A DNA stretch of 35,278 nucleotides from an uncultured Oscillospiraceae bacterium. Its GTDB lineage: Bacteria; Bacillota; Clostridia; Oscillospirales; Oscillospiraceae. The number at the start of each line of letters is the position of its first letter. The stretch's first letter is position 1. A program made the position numbers and the translations under genes. A model generated the notes under the pieces. The model ran no database searches. It had not been told where the DNA came from and saw only the letters and a list, made by a program, of their open reading frames with translations. Where the stretch lies: positions 1-35,278 of the forward strand of contig CALWYD010000116.1 in the NCBI GenBank assembly GCA_944385675.1, read 5' to 3'. Of the stretch, positions 1 through 8,423 are shown piece by piece.

Positions 1-642
<642 letters not shown>

Positions 643-739
643 TTATATTTTGTATGGCAGGGCGTACAGCTTTTATCTCCATCCTGTCTACCCGCCCTTC
701 GCTTTGCCCCACTGCCAGTCCCCTCTCCTGCCAGGTATC

Positions 740-768
740 TTGCAATCCGACGGCAAAACAAGTAAAAT
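740..768 (+). promoter_or_regulatory. Promoter for comM
   Basis: TTGCAA (740-745) and TAAAAT (763-768) are separated by 17 bases, a good sigma-A layout. The comM start lies about 45 bases downstream of the expected start point and is preceded by AAGGAGG at 804-810. Confidence 0.6.
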
Positions 769-818
769 AAGGATAAATTGGAAGAATTTTTTGGTATGGA
801 TGGAAGGAGGTTTCCGCT

Positions 819-2330
819 ATGGTATACTCGGTCCGTTCTCTGGGTCTGCACGGTGTAACCGGCTATCCGGTTTCAGTGGAGTGCGACCTGTCGGGCGGTC
901 TGCCCGCCTTTACTGTAGTGGGTCTGCCCGATACCGCTGTCAATGAGGCCAGAGAGCGGGTACGCTCCGCCATTAAGAACTGCGGCTTTTCCTTTCCTGT
1001 CAGCCGTATCACCGTCAACCTGGCTCCCGCTCATTTAAAGAAAGTGGGCACACTCTATGACCTGCCCATCCTGGTGGGCATTTTGTGTGCTGGGGGACAA
1101 TTGCGGATGCCTGACCTTCCCTGTGCCCTGGTTGGGGAGCTGTCGCTGTCAGGGCAGCTGCGGCCCTGCGCCGGGATGCTCCCCATGGCTATGGCGGCCA
1201 AAGAGTCGGGTATCCAGGCTTTGTATGTACCCCAGGACAATGCCGCCGAGGCCACTTTGGCCCAGGGGCCCACGGTCTATCCTGTGCGGGATGTGGCTCA
1301 ACTGGTGCGGCATCTGACGGGGGAGGCGCCCATCTCTCCCGCCCCGCTCTGGAGCCAGGAAGGAAATGACGTCTCGTGTCCTGACTTCTCCCAGGTAAAA
1401 GGGCAGGGGCCGGCCAAACGTGCCTTGGAAATTGCGGCTGCCGGCAGCCACAACGTGCTGCTCTCCGGCCCGCCCGGCTCAGGTAAGTCCATGCTTGCCC
1501 GCCGCCTCCCCTCCATTCTTCCCGACATGACCCGCCAGGAGGCCTTGGAAACGACCCGCATTCACTCGGTCATGGGGCTCACCTCTCCCCAGCACCCTCT
1601 CATTGATCAGCGCCCTTTTCGCTCCCCCCACCACACCGTCTCCCCTATGGGAATGGCCGGGGGCGGCTCCAATCCCCGGCCCGGGGAGATCTCCCTGGCC
1701 CACAATGGCGTACTCTTCCTGGATGAACTGCCTGAGTTTCCCAAGGAGGTACTGGAGGTGCTGCGCCAGCCCCTGGAAGACGGAGAGATCCAAATTTCCC
1801 GGGCCGCCGGCACTATGACTTACCCCAGCCGGTTTATGCTGGTGTGTGCTATGAACCCCTGCCGGTGCGGCTGGTACGGCCATCCCTCCGGCCGGTGCCA
1901 ATGCACCGAAAGTGAAGTAAAAAAGTACCTCTCCCGTCTCTCCGGCCCCCTTCTGGATCGAATCGACCTGTTTGTGGAGGTGGAGGCCCTGGACTTTGAT
2001 GAGCTGTCTCAGCGGGAATATAGCGAGCCCTCCTCCCATATCAAGCAACGGGTGAACCGGGCCCGGGCCATGCAAATGTCCCGCGGAGAGGGCACTTTAT
2101 GCAATGCCCGCCTGGACCGGGAGGGATTGGACCGCTTCTGTACCCTGGACGCGGCGAGCCAGCAGCTGATGCGCAGTGCCTTTGACCGCATGGGTCTTAC
2201 CGCCCGGAGCTATGACCGGATTTTGCGGGTAGCCCGTACCATTGCCGATTTGGATGAGAGCCCGGATATCCGCTCCGAGCATCTGGCCGAGGCTCTTCAG
2301 TATCGCCCGCCGGAGTATCTGCGGCGGTAA
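819..2330 (+). CDS. comM: YifB/ComM family Mg-chelatase-like AAA+ ATPase
   Basis: The 503-residue protein is a full-length YifB/ComM. In naturally competent bacteria ComM is a hexameric helicase that promotes branch migration during integration of incoming DNA; in clostridia its role is less clear. An N-terminal ChlI/Lon-substrate-like domain (about 1-170) leads into the AAA+ module with Walker A GPPGSGKS (217-224), Walker B VLFLDE (298-303) and the family's cysteine-rich stretch CAMNPCRCGWYG followed by CQC (about 345-366). The C-terminal Mg-chelatase lid ends RPPEYLRR. The ATG at 819 has AAGGAGG 8 bases upstream. It is monocistronic or weakly linked to thiI, which has its own promoter. In many genomes comM sits beside dprA, but not here. 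Confidence 0.95.
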   Translation: MVYSVRSLGLHGVTGYPVSVECDLSGGLPAFTVVGLPDTAVNEARERVRSAIKNCGFSFPVSRITVNLAPAHLKKVGTLYDLPILVGILCAGGQLRMPDLPCALVGELSLSGQLRPCAGMLPMAMAAKESGIQALYVPQDNAAEATLAQGPTVYPVRDVAQLVRHLTGEAPISPAPLWSQEGNDVSCPDFSQVKGQGPAKRALEIAAAGSHNVLLSGPPGSGKSMLARRLPSILPDMTRQEALETTRIHSVMGLTSPQHPLIDQRPFRSPHHTVSPMGMAGGGSNPRPGEISLAHNGVLFLDELPEFPKEVLEVLRQPLEDGEIQISRAAGTMTYPSRFMLVCAMNPCRCGWYGHPSGRCQCTESEVKKYLSRLSGPLLDRIDLFVEVEALDFDELSQREYSEPSSHIKQRVNRARAMQMSRGEGTLCNARLDREGLDRFCTLDAASQQLMRSAFDRMGLTARSYDRILRVARTIADLDESPDIRSEHLAEALQYRPPEYLRR

Positions 2331-2337
2331 CCCCGAC

Positions 2338-2366
2338 TGGACATTTCCCCGGGGGGCCGTTATAAT
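2338..2366 (+). promoter_or_regulatory. Promoter for thiI
   Basis: TGGACA (2338-2343), a 17-base spacer and a perfect TATAAT (2361-2366) lie just after the comM stop. The spacer is a run of C then G (TTTCCCCGGGGGG) and could itself fold. The start point would be near 2373, about 40 bases before the thiI ATG. Confidence 0.65.
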
Positions 2367-2413
2367 CCTTTGAGACACCCCGTTTCCAAAAGAGAAAGGA
2401 CTGCTGGATACCA

Positions 2414-3580
2414 ATGAATGAAATGATTTTGCTTAAACTGGGGGAGCTGGTTCTGAAGGGCCTGAACCGCCGCGCTTTTGAGGATAAGCTCCAGGCCAAT
2501 ATTCACCGCCGCCTCAACGGTTTTGGACAATTCCGGGTCTATACCCGACAATCCACCACCTATGTGGAGCCCATGAAAGAGGACTGCGACATGGATGGAG
2601 CCTGGGAGGCTATGAAGAAAGTCTTTGGCGTAGTAGGGCTGTCCCGGGCCCGGGCCTGCCAGAAAGATAAGGATGCCATTCTGGCCGCTTGCCGGGAGTA
2701 TCTGGATCGGCGGCTGAAAACCGCTCATACCTTTAAGGTGGAAACCAAGCGGGCAGACAAGACTTTTCCCATGACCTCTATCCAGCTCAGCCAGTATGTG
2801 GGCGGGGAGCTGGACGAGCTCTACCCCAACCTGCAGGTGGACGTACACCATCCGGAGCTCACCGTCTACGTGGAAATCCGGGATTACGCCGCCTTCGTTC
2901 ACGCCGATCCCGATCCAGGGGCGGGGGGGTTGCCTGTAGGCATAAATGGACGGGCGGTGGCCCTGCTGTCCGGGGACATCGACTCCCCGGTCGCCTCCTG
3001 GATGATTGCCAAACGGGGGGTGGCACTGGAGATGGTACACTTCTTTTCCTACCCCTACACCTCTCCCCAGGCCAAAGAAAAGGTACTGGAGCTGGCTCGC
3101 CTCCTCACCCCTTGGTGCGGCCATCTTACTGTCCATGTGGTCCCCTTCACCGCCATTCAGGAGGAGCTGCGCCGCTCCTGCCCGGAGGAACTGTTTACCA
3201 TTATCATGCGCCGCTTTATGATGCGGATCTCTCAACAGGTGGCCCAGCGCTGCGGGGCAAAAGCTCTGGTAACCGGCGAGTGTCTTGGTCAGGTAGCCAG
3301 TCAGACCATGGAGGCCATGGCGGTCACCGGAGCAGTGGCAGACATACCTATCCTGCGACCCTGTGTGGGGCTGGATAAGGAGGAGATTGTCCAGATTGCC
3401 CGTAAGATTGGCACCTTTGATACCTCTATCCTGCCCTATGAGGACTGCTGCACTGTCTTCACTCCCCGCCACCCCCGCCTGCGACCCCTTCCCGGTGAGG
3501 TGGAGCTGGCAGAGGAAAAGCTGGATGTTGAGACCATGGTCCAGCAAGCCGTGGAAGGCATTGAGCGCATTCACATATAA
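2414..3580 (+). CDS. thiI: ThiI-type tRNA 4-thiouridine synthetase / thiazole sulfur carrier enzyme
   Basis: ThiI adenylates uridine 8 of tRNA for sulfur insertion and in many bacteria also supplies sulfur for the thiamine thiazole. The 388 residues carry the N-terminal ferredoxin-like and THUMP RNA-binding domains (about 1-165) and a PP-loop ATP pyrophosphatase domain (about 175-385). The C-terminal rhodanese domain of the E. coli enzyme is absent, as is normal in Gram-positives. The PP-loop motif reads LLSGDIDSPVAS (184-195): the usual second glycine of SGGxDS is aspartate 188 (codon GAC, 2975-2977), which is odd and may impair ATP binding. The ATG at 2414 follows AGAAAGGA by 13 bases, a rather long spacing. 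Otherwise the gene looks intact. Confidence 0.94.
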   Translation: MNEMILLKLGELVLKGLNRRAFEDKLQANIHRRLNGFGQFRVYTRQSTTYVEPMKEDCDMDGAWEAMKKVFGVVGLSRARACQKDKDAILAACREYLDRRLKTAHTFKVETKRADKTFPMTSIQLSQYVGGELDELYPNLQVDVHHPELTVYVEIRDYAAFVHADPDPGAGGLPVGINGRAVALLSGDIDSPVASWMIAKRGVALEMVHFFSYPYTSPQAKEKVLELARLLTPWCGHLTVHVVPFTAIQEELRRSCPEELFTIIMRRFMMRISQQVAQRCGAKALVTGECLGQVASQTMEAMAVTGAVADIPILRPCVGLDKEEIVQIARKIGTFDTSILPYEDCCTVFTPRHPRLRPLPGEVELAEEKLDVETMVQQAVEGIERIHI

Positions 3581-3586
3581 AATATA

Positions 3587-3620
3587 AAAAAGAGAGGAGA
3601 GACAAGTTCTCCTCTCTTTT
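3587..3620. terminator. Bidirectional intrinsic terminator between thiI and the sensor kinase
   Basis: AGAGAGGAGA (3591-3600) pairs perfectly with TCTCCTCTCT (3608-3617) around a 7-base loop. An A-run precedes it and a T-run follows, so it can end both the thiI transcript and the convergent kinase operon, whose stop codon begins at the last base. Confidence 0.85.
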
Positions 3621-5080
3621 CATCTTTTGTTGTGGGCTTCCTCCTGAACCGGTGCCAGGGGAATGAGAAAGGCGATGCGGGTGCCCACGCCTGTGCGGGA
3701 GACTACCTCAAACCACCCCTCATGGCGCTCTATAATCCACAGGGCAATAGCCAGACCCAGCCCTGTCCCTCCGGTCTTCCGATCCCGGGAGCAGTCTGCG
3801 CGGTAAAACCGCTCAAAGATATGGGGGACACTCTCAGCCGGAATCCCCGCTCCCTCATCCTGAACCGTCACCCGGGCACAGCCCTGGCTCTGGCTCACCC
3901 GCAGATAAATCCGCCCTTGGGCGGGGCTGTATTTCACCGCATTGTCCATTAGGATACGCATTACCTGCTTGATAAGGCCGGGATCCGCCCGCACTACCAC
4001 AGGCTGCTCTCCCCACCGCGGCAGAAAACTTCTTTGGGGATGTATCATCTCCTCCTCCCGCAGTACCTCCCCTGCCAAGGCGGTCAGATCCAAGGCTTCC
4101 TTCTTCACCGGCTGGGAGTTGTTGTCCCCCCGGGCCAAGAACAGCAACTGCTCCACCAGTCGCTCCATGGAGGCGGTCTCGGAACGAATGGCATCGATGG
4201 ACTCCTGAAGGGCTTCCGGGTCAGACTTGCCCCACCGATCCAATAGGGCCGCATAGCCCTGGATCACAGCGATGGGAGTACGCAGCTCATGGCTGGCGTC
4301 GGAGACAAAGCGCATCTGCGTGCTGTAGGCCCGGTTCACTCGCTCCAACATGTCGTTAATGGCCTGGGCCAAAGCCCGCAGCTCCTTTTGGGTAGCGGGC
4401 AGTTGAATGCGGCTGTCCAGATGTCCCGCGTTAATTTTACCCAGCTCGCCGGTCAGATTCTCCAACTCCTGCCGGGACATATGGGTTGCAGAATTGAGGC
4501 GGACAGCAGCGCTGGCCAGCTCCTGAATGGGCCGCAGCACTTTTCGGATGGCCCGCTTGCTGCGGAACAGGCCGAAAACCAGGCTCAGCCCCTCACATAC
4601 CAGCAGCGCAGCTCCAGCCCAATATAAGGTTCGGAAAATCCCTCCTATATTCACCTCAATAGCATAGGGACTCTCCCCGCTGTATAGCTCTATCCGGTAA
4701 TACTGAGTGATATTCCAACTGCGCAGCCCGTCAGCCGTCTCCTCCCGGACTGGCAGCCAGGAGATAGCCGGCAGTTCCAACCCCTCAGGTTTCCGCTCCA
4801 GAGGCTGGATGGTGTAGTCGCTGGCCTCCATCCATGCCAGGGCCTCCTGAGTAGGAACTCCCCGCAGTTGCACCAAAGCGGCCACATCAGCACAGCGGGT
4901 TTCCGCATAGACAATCAGCCCCAGAGTGGCCAGAAAAAGCAGCAGCAGGTCCATGGCCAGAAAGATGCCCAGCTGCCGGAGGAAGAAACCCAGGTTCAGC
5001 CGAAGAGCCAGGGAAGAATCCCGCACCGCTGTGATGGGGTCAGCGGGAGGGGGTGAACGAAACCGTTTTTTCCTTTCCAT
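3620..5080 (-). CDS. Membrane sensor histidine kinase (HAMP, HisKA, HATPase_c)
   Basis: A 486-residue EnvZ/PhoR-type kinase. A basic N-terminus is followed by TM1 (about 36-58), an extracytoplasmic domain of about 90 residues, TM2 (about 151-172), a HAMP linker, and a HisKA helix with the SHELRTP motif and phospho-acceptor His264. The ATPase domain shows the N box (DNAVKY), G1 (DEGAGI) and G2 (GTGLGLAI). It should pass phosphate to the response regulator two genes upstream in the same operon. The ATG at 5080 has AAGGAGAG about 6 bases upstream. The sensing domain has no feature I recognise, so the stimulus is unknown. It is the last gene of the 7072-3620 operon, 41 bases after the flavodoxin-like gene. 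Confidence 0.95.
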   Translation of the reverse strand: MERKKRFRSPPPADPITAVRDSSLALRLNLGFFLRQLGIFLAMDLLLLFLATLGLIVYAETRCADVAALVQLRGVPTQEALAWMEASDYTIQPLERKPEGLELPAISWLPVREETADGLRSWNITQYYRIELYSGESPYAIEVNIGGIFRTLYWAGAALLVCEGLSLVFGLFRSKRAIRKVLRPIQELASAAVRLNSATHMSRQELENLTGELGKINAGHLDSRIQLPATQKELRALAQAINDMLERVNRAYSTQMRFVSDASHELRTPIAVIQGYAALLDRWGKSDPEALQESIDAIRSETASMERLVEQLLFLARGDNNSQPVKKEALDLTALAGEVLREEEMIHPQRSFLPRWGEQPVVVRADPGLIKQVMRILMDNAVKYSPAQGRIYLRVSQSQGCARVTVQDEGAGIPAESVPHIFERFYRADCSRDRKTGGTGLGLAIALWIIERHEGWFEVVSRTGVGTRIAFLIPLAPVQEEAHNKR

Positions 5081-5121
5081 GGAACTCTCTCCTTTTCCGC
5101 CGGGCCCGTGCTCTTCAGCGC

Positions 5122-5628
5122 CTACCTAGAACACTCCCTCAACCAGCTTTGAATAGGGGCCAGGTTTTCATAGGCCACATAGCTGCCCCCTCGCAGCAGA
5201 AAATTCAGTCCCTGCTCCTCCTCCGCCGTGCGCCGGCTGCCCCGTTCCTGGAGGGCGCGGCGGATAGACCGGGTGGCCATACCCACCATCCGCCGCTTCA
5301 GCCATCCCACCTTCTTCGGGTCCCATCCTCCCTGGAGATAGAACAGGGGCAAGTCGGCAGTGTAATTGGCCCGACGCAGCGTGCGCATCACTCCCTCTCC
5401 CGGTGGAGACATCCCCACTCCGCATATCCCCTTGACGGAAAAATGCTTCATCGCTTGATCCAAACCGCCAATATGTCCGGCCATCAGGGGGCCCAGATAG
5501 AACACTTCCGCCCCCGCCTCAGGCTGGGGGCCATCCTCCAGTTCAAAACATTTCAGCCGCTCCGCTTTTGCCAGCATGCGGGCATACTCCCGGGTAAAGC
5601 CGGTGTTGGATTGATACAAAATCACCAC
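5122..5628 (-). CDS. Small flavodoxin-domain protein within a two-component operon
   Basis: The 168-residue protein begins like a flavodoxin: a first beta strand MVILY followed by the FMN-phosphate loop QSNTGFT (6-12), matching the family's T/S-x-T-G-x-T pattern. A second flavodoxin-like strand and loop, FYLGPLMAG, follows. The C-terminal third (GWDPKKVGWLKRRMVGM and later) is basic and resembles flavodoxin_3-type proteins of clostridia, some of which are annotated as flavodoxin- or menaquinone-dependent oxidoreductases. It starts with GTG at 5628, 15 bases after the response-regulator stop, behind GAGGAGG, so it is surely cotranscribed. Its position between regulator and kinase suggests a redox or FMN link to signalling. 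That is inference. Confidence 0.8.
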   Translation of the reverse strand: MVILYQSNTGFTREYARMLAKAERLKCFELEDGPQPEAGAEVFYLGPLMAGHIGGLDQAMKHFSVKGICGVGMSPPGEGVMRTLRRANYTADLPLFYLQGGWDPKKVGWLKRRMVGMATRSIRRALQERGSRRTAEEEQGLNFLLRGGSYVAYENLAPIQSWLRECSR

Positions 5629-5643
5629 AAGCCGCTGCCTCCT

Positions 5644-6324
5644 CTACGTATCGTTCTCCCGGATTACATACCCCACACCCCGAACGGTGTGGATAAGCTT
5701 GACGCCAAAAGCTTCGTCCAGCTTACTGCGGAGAAACCGGATATATACATCCACCGAGTTGGTCTCCCCCACAAAATCAAACCCCCACACGCTGTCCAGC
5801 AGCGTCTCCCGGGTGAGTACCCGTCCCTTGTTTTCCAACAACTGGTGCAGCAAGTCAAATTCTTTTTTGGTCAGCTCCACCTCCTGCCCTTTTACCACAA
5901 CCTGGTGCCGTTCCACGTCCATTACCAGAGGACCCACACACAGCAGTGCGTCCTCCCGTCCACCTCGAACCCGCAGGGCCGCCCGAATACGGGCCAACAG
6001 CTCCTCAATGGCAAAAGGTTTGGTGACGTAATCGTCCGCCCCCAGATCTAGACCTGATACCTTGTCCACTACACTGTCCCGGGCGGTCAGCATAATAACA
6101 GGCACCTGACTCTCCTTGCGCAGCCGCCGTAGCACTTCCATCCCGGACATGCCCGGGAGCATAATGTCCAGCAGTACCAGATCAAATTCCCCCGACAGGG
6201 CCCGTTCCAGCCCCTCCCGGCCGTCCAGGGCCTTCTCTACCTGATACCCCTCATAGTTCAGCTCCAGCTCCACCATCCGGGCCAGCTTCTCTTCGTCTTC
6301 TACGAGTAAAATCCGCTCTGACAC
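5644..6324 (-). CDS. OmpR/PhoB-family response regulator
   Basis: A 226-residue two-domain regulator. The receiver domain has the acidic pair ED (9-10) and D11, phospho-acceptor Asp53 in LLDIMLPG, the TARD motif and the TKPF lysine. The C-terminal winged helix (about 130-224) has the usual ELTKKEFDLL and GVGYVIR motifs. The start is GTG at 6324 with a strong AGGAGGTAAG 8 bases upstream; the preceding gene stops 28 bases earlier. It is the expected partner of the kinase at 3620-5080, despite the flavodoxin-like gene between them. Confidence 0.96.
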   Translation of the reverse strand: MSERILLVEDEEKLARMVELELNYEGYQVEKALDGREGLERALSGEFDLVLLDIMLPGMSGMEVLRRLRKESQVPVIMLTARDSVVDKVSGLDLGADDYVTKPFAIEELLARIRAALRVRGGREDALLCVGPLVMDVERHQVVVKGQEVELTKKEFDLLHQLLENKGRVLTRETLLDSVWGFDFVGETNSVDVYIRFLRSKLDEAFGVKLIHTVRGVGYVIRENDT

Positions 6325-6352
6325 GGCAATCTTACCTCCTGTGCCCCAGCCT

Positions 6353-7072
6353 CTATTTCAGGCTATCCTCTTCACCGCCCAACAGGTCCTCTTCCAGACG
6401 GCGCTCCAATTCACAAGCCTCCCGCTCCGCCTCCTCCGCCTGGCGGCTGACCTCCTCTACCTGACAGTGTCCTTGGCCTGACTCCCGGCGTTCCACCTCC
6501 CCGGGCTGTTCCGACTCTCCCTCACGACCAACGCTCCGCCCCTGGCTGCGCAGCTCATCCATGACTCTTCGGCCCAGGTCGGCGGCAGTATCTGCCACAC
6601 TATCCATTACCCGGTTAATGCTCTCTCGTTCCAGATCGGGCCCGGAAAAGCGGTAACGGAAGCCCAAAAACAGTCCCAGAACCAGCAAAGGCACTGTCAC
6701 ATACCAGGCCACGACCACCAGTAAAATTAAAATGAGTACTGGAAGGGCGGTCACCGGGCGCTCTTTTCTCCAGATCTCCAACTCGTTGTCCAACATCAGA
6801 TAGCGCAGGCGTTGGAGAAAATTGCCCACTTCCTTTTTTTCCTCCGGGGATAGCCCAGACGCCTGCTCTGACTCCGTCCGGGGTTCAGGGGGCGTCTGGC
6901 CCCGAGTAGAGTAGTAAGCTCCCTCCGGTCGGGGAATATCTCCCTGCTCTTCCAAATAAATCAGGGCGTCCAACAGGTTTCCCCCGCTGTACTCCAGGGC
7001 CTGTTTTGCCCTGGCGTAGCTTATGTTTGCTTTTTCTCGCAGGCGTTCCACCTGTTCCAAGGTAATTTCCAT
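6353..7072 (-). CDS. UBA-like / DUF4342 membrane protein
   Basis: A 239-residue protein leads the two-component operon. Residues 1-45 form a UBA-like three-helix domain (LEQVERLREKANISYARAKQ, then GGNLLDALIYLEEQG), as in DUF4342 proteins and the N-terminus of EF-Ts. A linker rich in P, E and S follows, then a long hydrophobic stretch (about 117-146, LPVLILILLVVVAWYV and on) that could cross the membrane once or as a hairpin, and a highly charged helical tail rich in E, R and Q. The ATG at 7072 is preceded by GGAAAGGGGA. The function is unknown; DUF4342 genes are often found near two-component systems in clostridia. It may anchor or sense at the membrane. Confidence 0.8.
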   Translation of the reverse strand: MEITLEQVERLREKANISYARAKQALEYSGGNLLDALIYLEEQGDIPRPEGAYYSTRGQTPPEPRTESEQASGLSPEEKKEVGNFLQRLRYLMLDNELEIWRKERPVTALPVLILILLVVVAWYVTVPLLVLGLFLGFRYRFSGPDLERESINRVMDSVADTAADLGRRVMDELRSQGRSVGREGESEQPGEVERRESGQGHCQVEEVSRQAEEAEREACELERRLEEDLLGGEEDSLK

Positions 7073-7195
7073 GGGATCGTCCCCTTTCCGGGAGAATTAT
7101 CCTTCTGCCCATGAGCATATCACACCGCCCTTGAAGGGGCGTTTACCCCACATTAAAAACAGATTAAATTGGCAGCTTGCCTTTTACCCGGCCGC

Positions 7196-7224
7196 TTGCC
7201 CATCCGATTATACTATGTTATAAT
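7196..7224 (+). promoter_or_regulatory. Promoter for the secreted deacetylase-like gene
   Basis: TTGCCC (7196-7201), a 17-base spacer and a perfect TATAAT (7219-7224) place the start near 7231, about 23 bases before the ATG at 7254. It occupies almost the same bases as the opposite-facing promoter at 7207-7235, so two polymerases could hardly bind at once. Confidence 0.7.
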
Positions 7225-7235
7225 TTCTTTATCAA
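7207..7235 (-). promoter_or_regulatory. Promoter for the DUF4342/two-component operon
   Basis: On the minus strand TTGATA (7235-7230) and a perfect TATAAT (7212-7207) are separated by 17 bases. The start point would be near 7200 and the leader about 130 bases. It interleaves with the plus-strand promoter at 7196-7224. Confidence 0.65.
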
Positions 7236-7253
7236 CCAGAAAGGAGAAGACCT

Positions 7254-8423
7254 ATGGGCTTCAAGCACAAAGGCAGACTGATGGGCCTTTTTCTGGCCGC
7301 TGTGCTGTGCCTGGGGCTGTTTCAGCCTGTCCCCGCCGCCGCAGCAGACCTGTATCTCACCTCCCTCAATGAGACAATCCGTCCCCTGACCGCCAGCACG
7401 ATGCCCATGTGGTCGGGCGGGGTACTGTACGTCCCCTACAACACCTTTGACAGCAACACCACCGGTGTAAGACTTGGAATGGACTGCAGCTATGAGCGCT
7501 CTTCCAACCTCGTCACCCTTTATAACCTCCAAAAGGTGTTGGTCTTTGATCTGAACTTGGGCATCTGCTACGACGCCCTGACCAACCAGACGTTCTCCGG
7601 CCGCGCCATCACCCGCAACAGCCAACCCTATCTGCCCCTGGGGACTGTGTGCGACTTTTTCGATTTGACGTACTCTTACCGCTCCATTAGCCAGGGCTAT
7701 CTAGTGCGCATCAAGAGCAGCGCTGTAGTCCTCTCTGACGAAGTATTTCTGGAGGCCGCTGGCGGCCTCATTAACCGCCGCGTACAGGAGTATTACCAGA
7801 GCATCGCCCCCGCTCCGGACACCGGACCCGACACCACTCCTGTTACCCCTACTCCCACTCCAGATCTGGATGAGGAAGATGAGGCAGACATCTCCAGCAC
7901 ACGGGTCTATCTTGCTTTTCACTGTGAAGAGAGCCAGGCCGTTGGAGGACTCCTAGATGCTCTGGACGGTCGCGCCTACGCCCTGTTTCTTCTCACCCCT
8001 CAGGTGATACAGAATAATTCCGATCTTATCCGCCGCATTCTGGGAACCGGTCACAGCATCGGCATCCTGGCCCAGGGTGAGTCTCTTGCCCAAACCCAGG
8101 AACTGCTGATACAGGGTGCCGCCCTTTTGCAGCAGATGGCCCATGTCAGCGCCACCATCGCCTGTGTACCTACGGGGCAACGCTCCGCTCTGGAAATGGA
8201 GGGTTGGGTATGCTGGAACGAAACTGCATTTATGGAACCCTCTGAAAGCACAGGAGCCTCTGCCTTTTCCACCAGTGTTCTGCGCCGACTGGAGGGACGA
8301 GGATCACGCTGTTATCTAACGTTGTCAGGGAATGAAGATGCCGCTCGGGTGCTGCCCACCCTTCTACGGCAGCTGGAGGATAACAATTTTATTCCCAGCG
8401 TTCCTTTGGAGACCAGGCTATGA
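7254..8423 (+). CDS. Secreted protein with stalk-like domain and degenerate NodB/polysaccharide-deacetylase-like domain
   Basis: A 389-residue exported protein. The N-terminus is a signal peptide (basic start, hydrophobic 10-23, cleavage near AAA-AD at about 31). Residues 32-170 resemble the copper-amine-oxidase N-terminal-like (stalk) domain, a beta-rich surface module. A linker of P, T and D repeats (about 183-210) leads to a C-terminal domain with the layout of a NodB deacetylase: a first strand RVYLAFHCEES where catalytic members have TFDDGP, the FLLTPQVIQNN strand-helix, and GHSIGILAQ where the metal-binding H-x-x-x-H of NHTYSH would be. The catalytic Asp and metal histidines appear lost, so it may bind glycan rather than cleave it. 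The ATG at 7254 follows AAGGAGA. Confidence 0.75.
   Translation: MGFKHKGRLMGLFLAAVLCLGLFQPVPAAAADLYLTSLNETIRPLTASTMPMWSGGVLYVPYNTFDSNTTGVRLGMDCSYERSSNLVTLYNLQKVLVFDLNLGICYDALTNQTFSGRAITRNSQPYLPLGTVCDFFDLTYSYRSISQGYLVRIKSSAVVLSDEVFLEAAGGLINRRVQEYYQSIAPAPDTGPDTTPVTPTPTPDLDEEDEADISSTRVYLAFHCEESQAVGGLLDALDGRAYALFLLTPQVIQNNSDLIRRILGTGHSIGILAQGESLAQTQELLIQGAALLQQMAHVSATIACVPTGQRSALEMEGWVCWNETAFMEPSESTGASAFSTSVLRRLEGRGSRCYLTLSGNEDAARVLPTLLRQLEDNNFIPSVPLETRL

Noticed and set aside
2360-3574. 404-residue open frame antisense to thiI
   Set aside because: thiI has domain motifs, a promoter and a ribosome site; the opposite frame is rich in G, P, H and L and has no domain. It is a GC-skew shadow.
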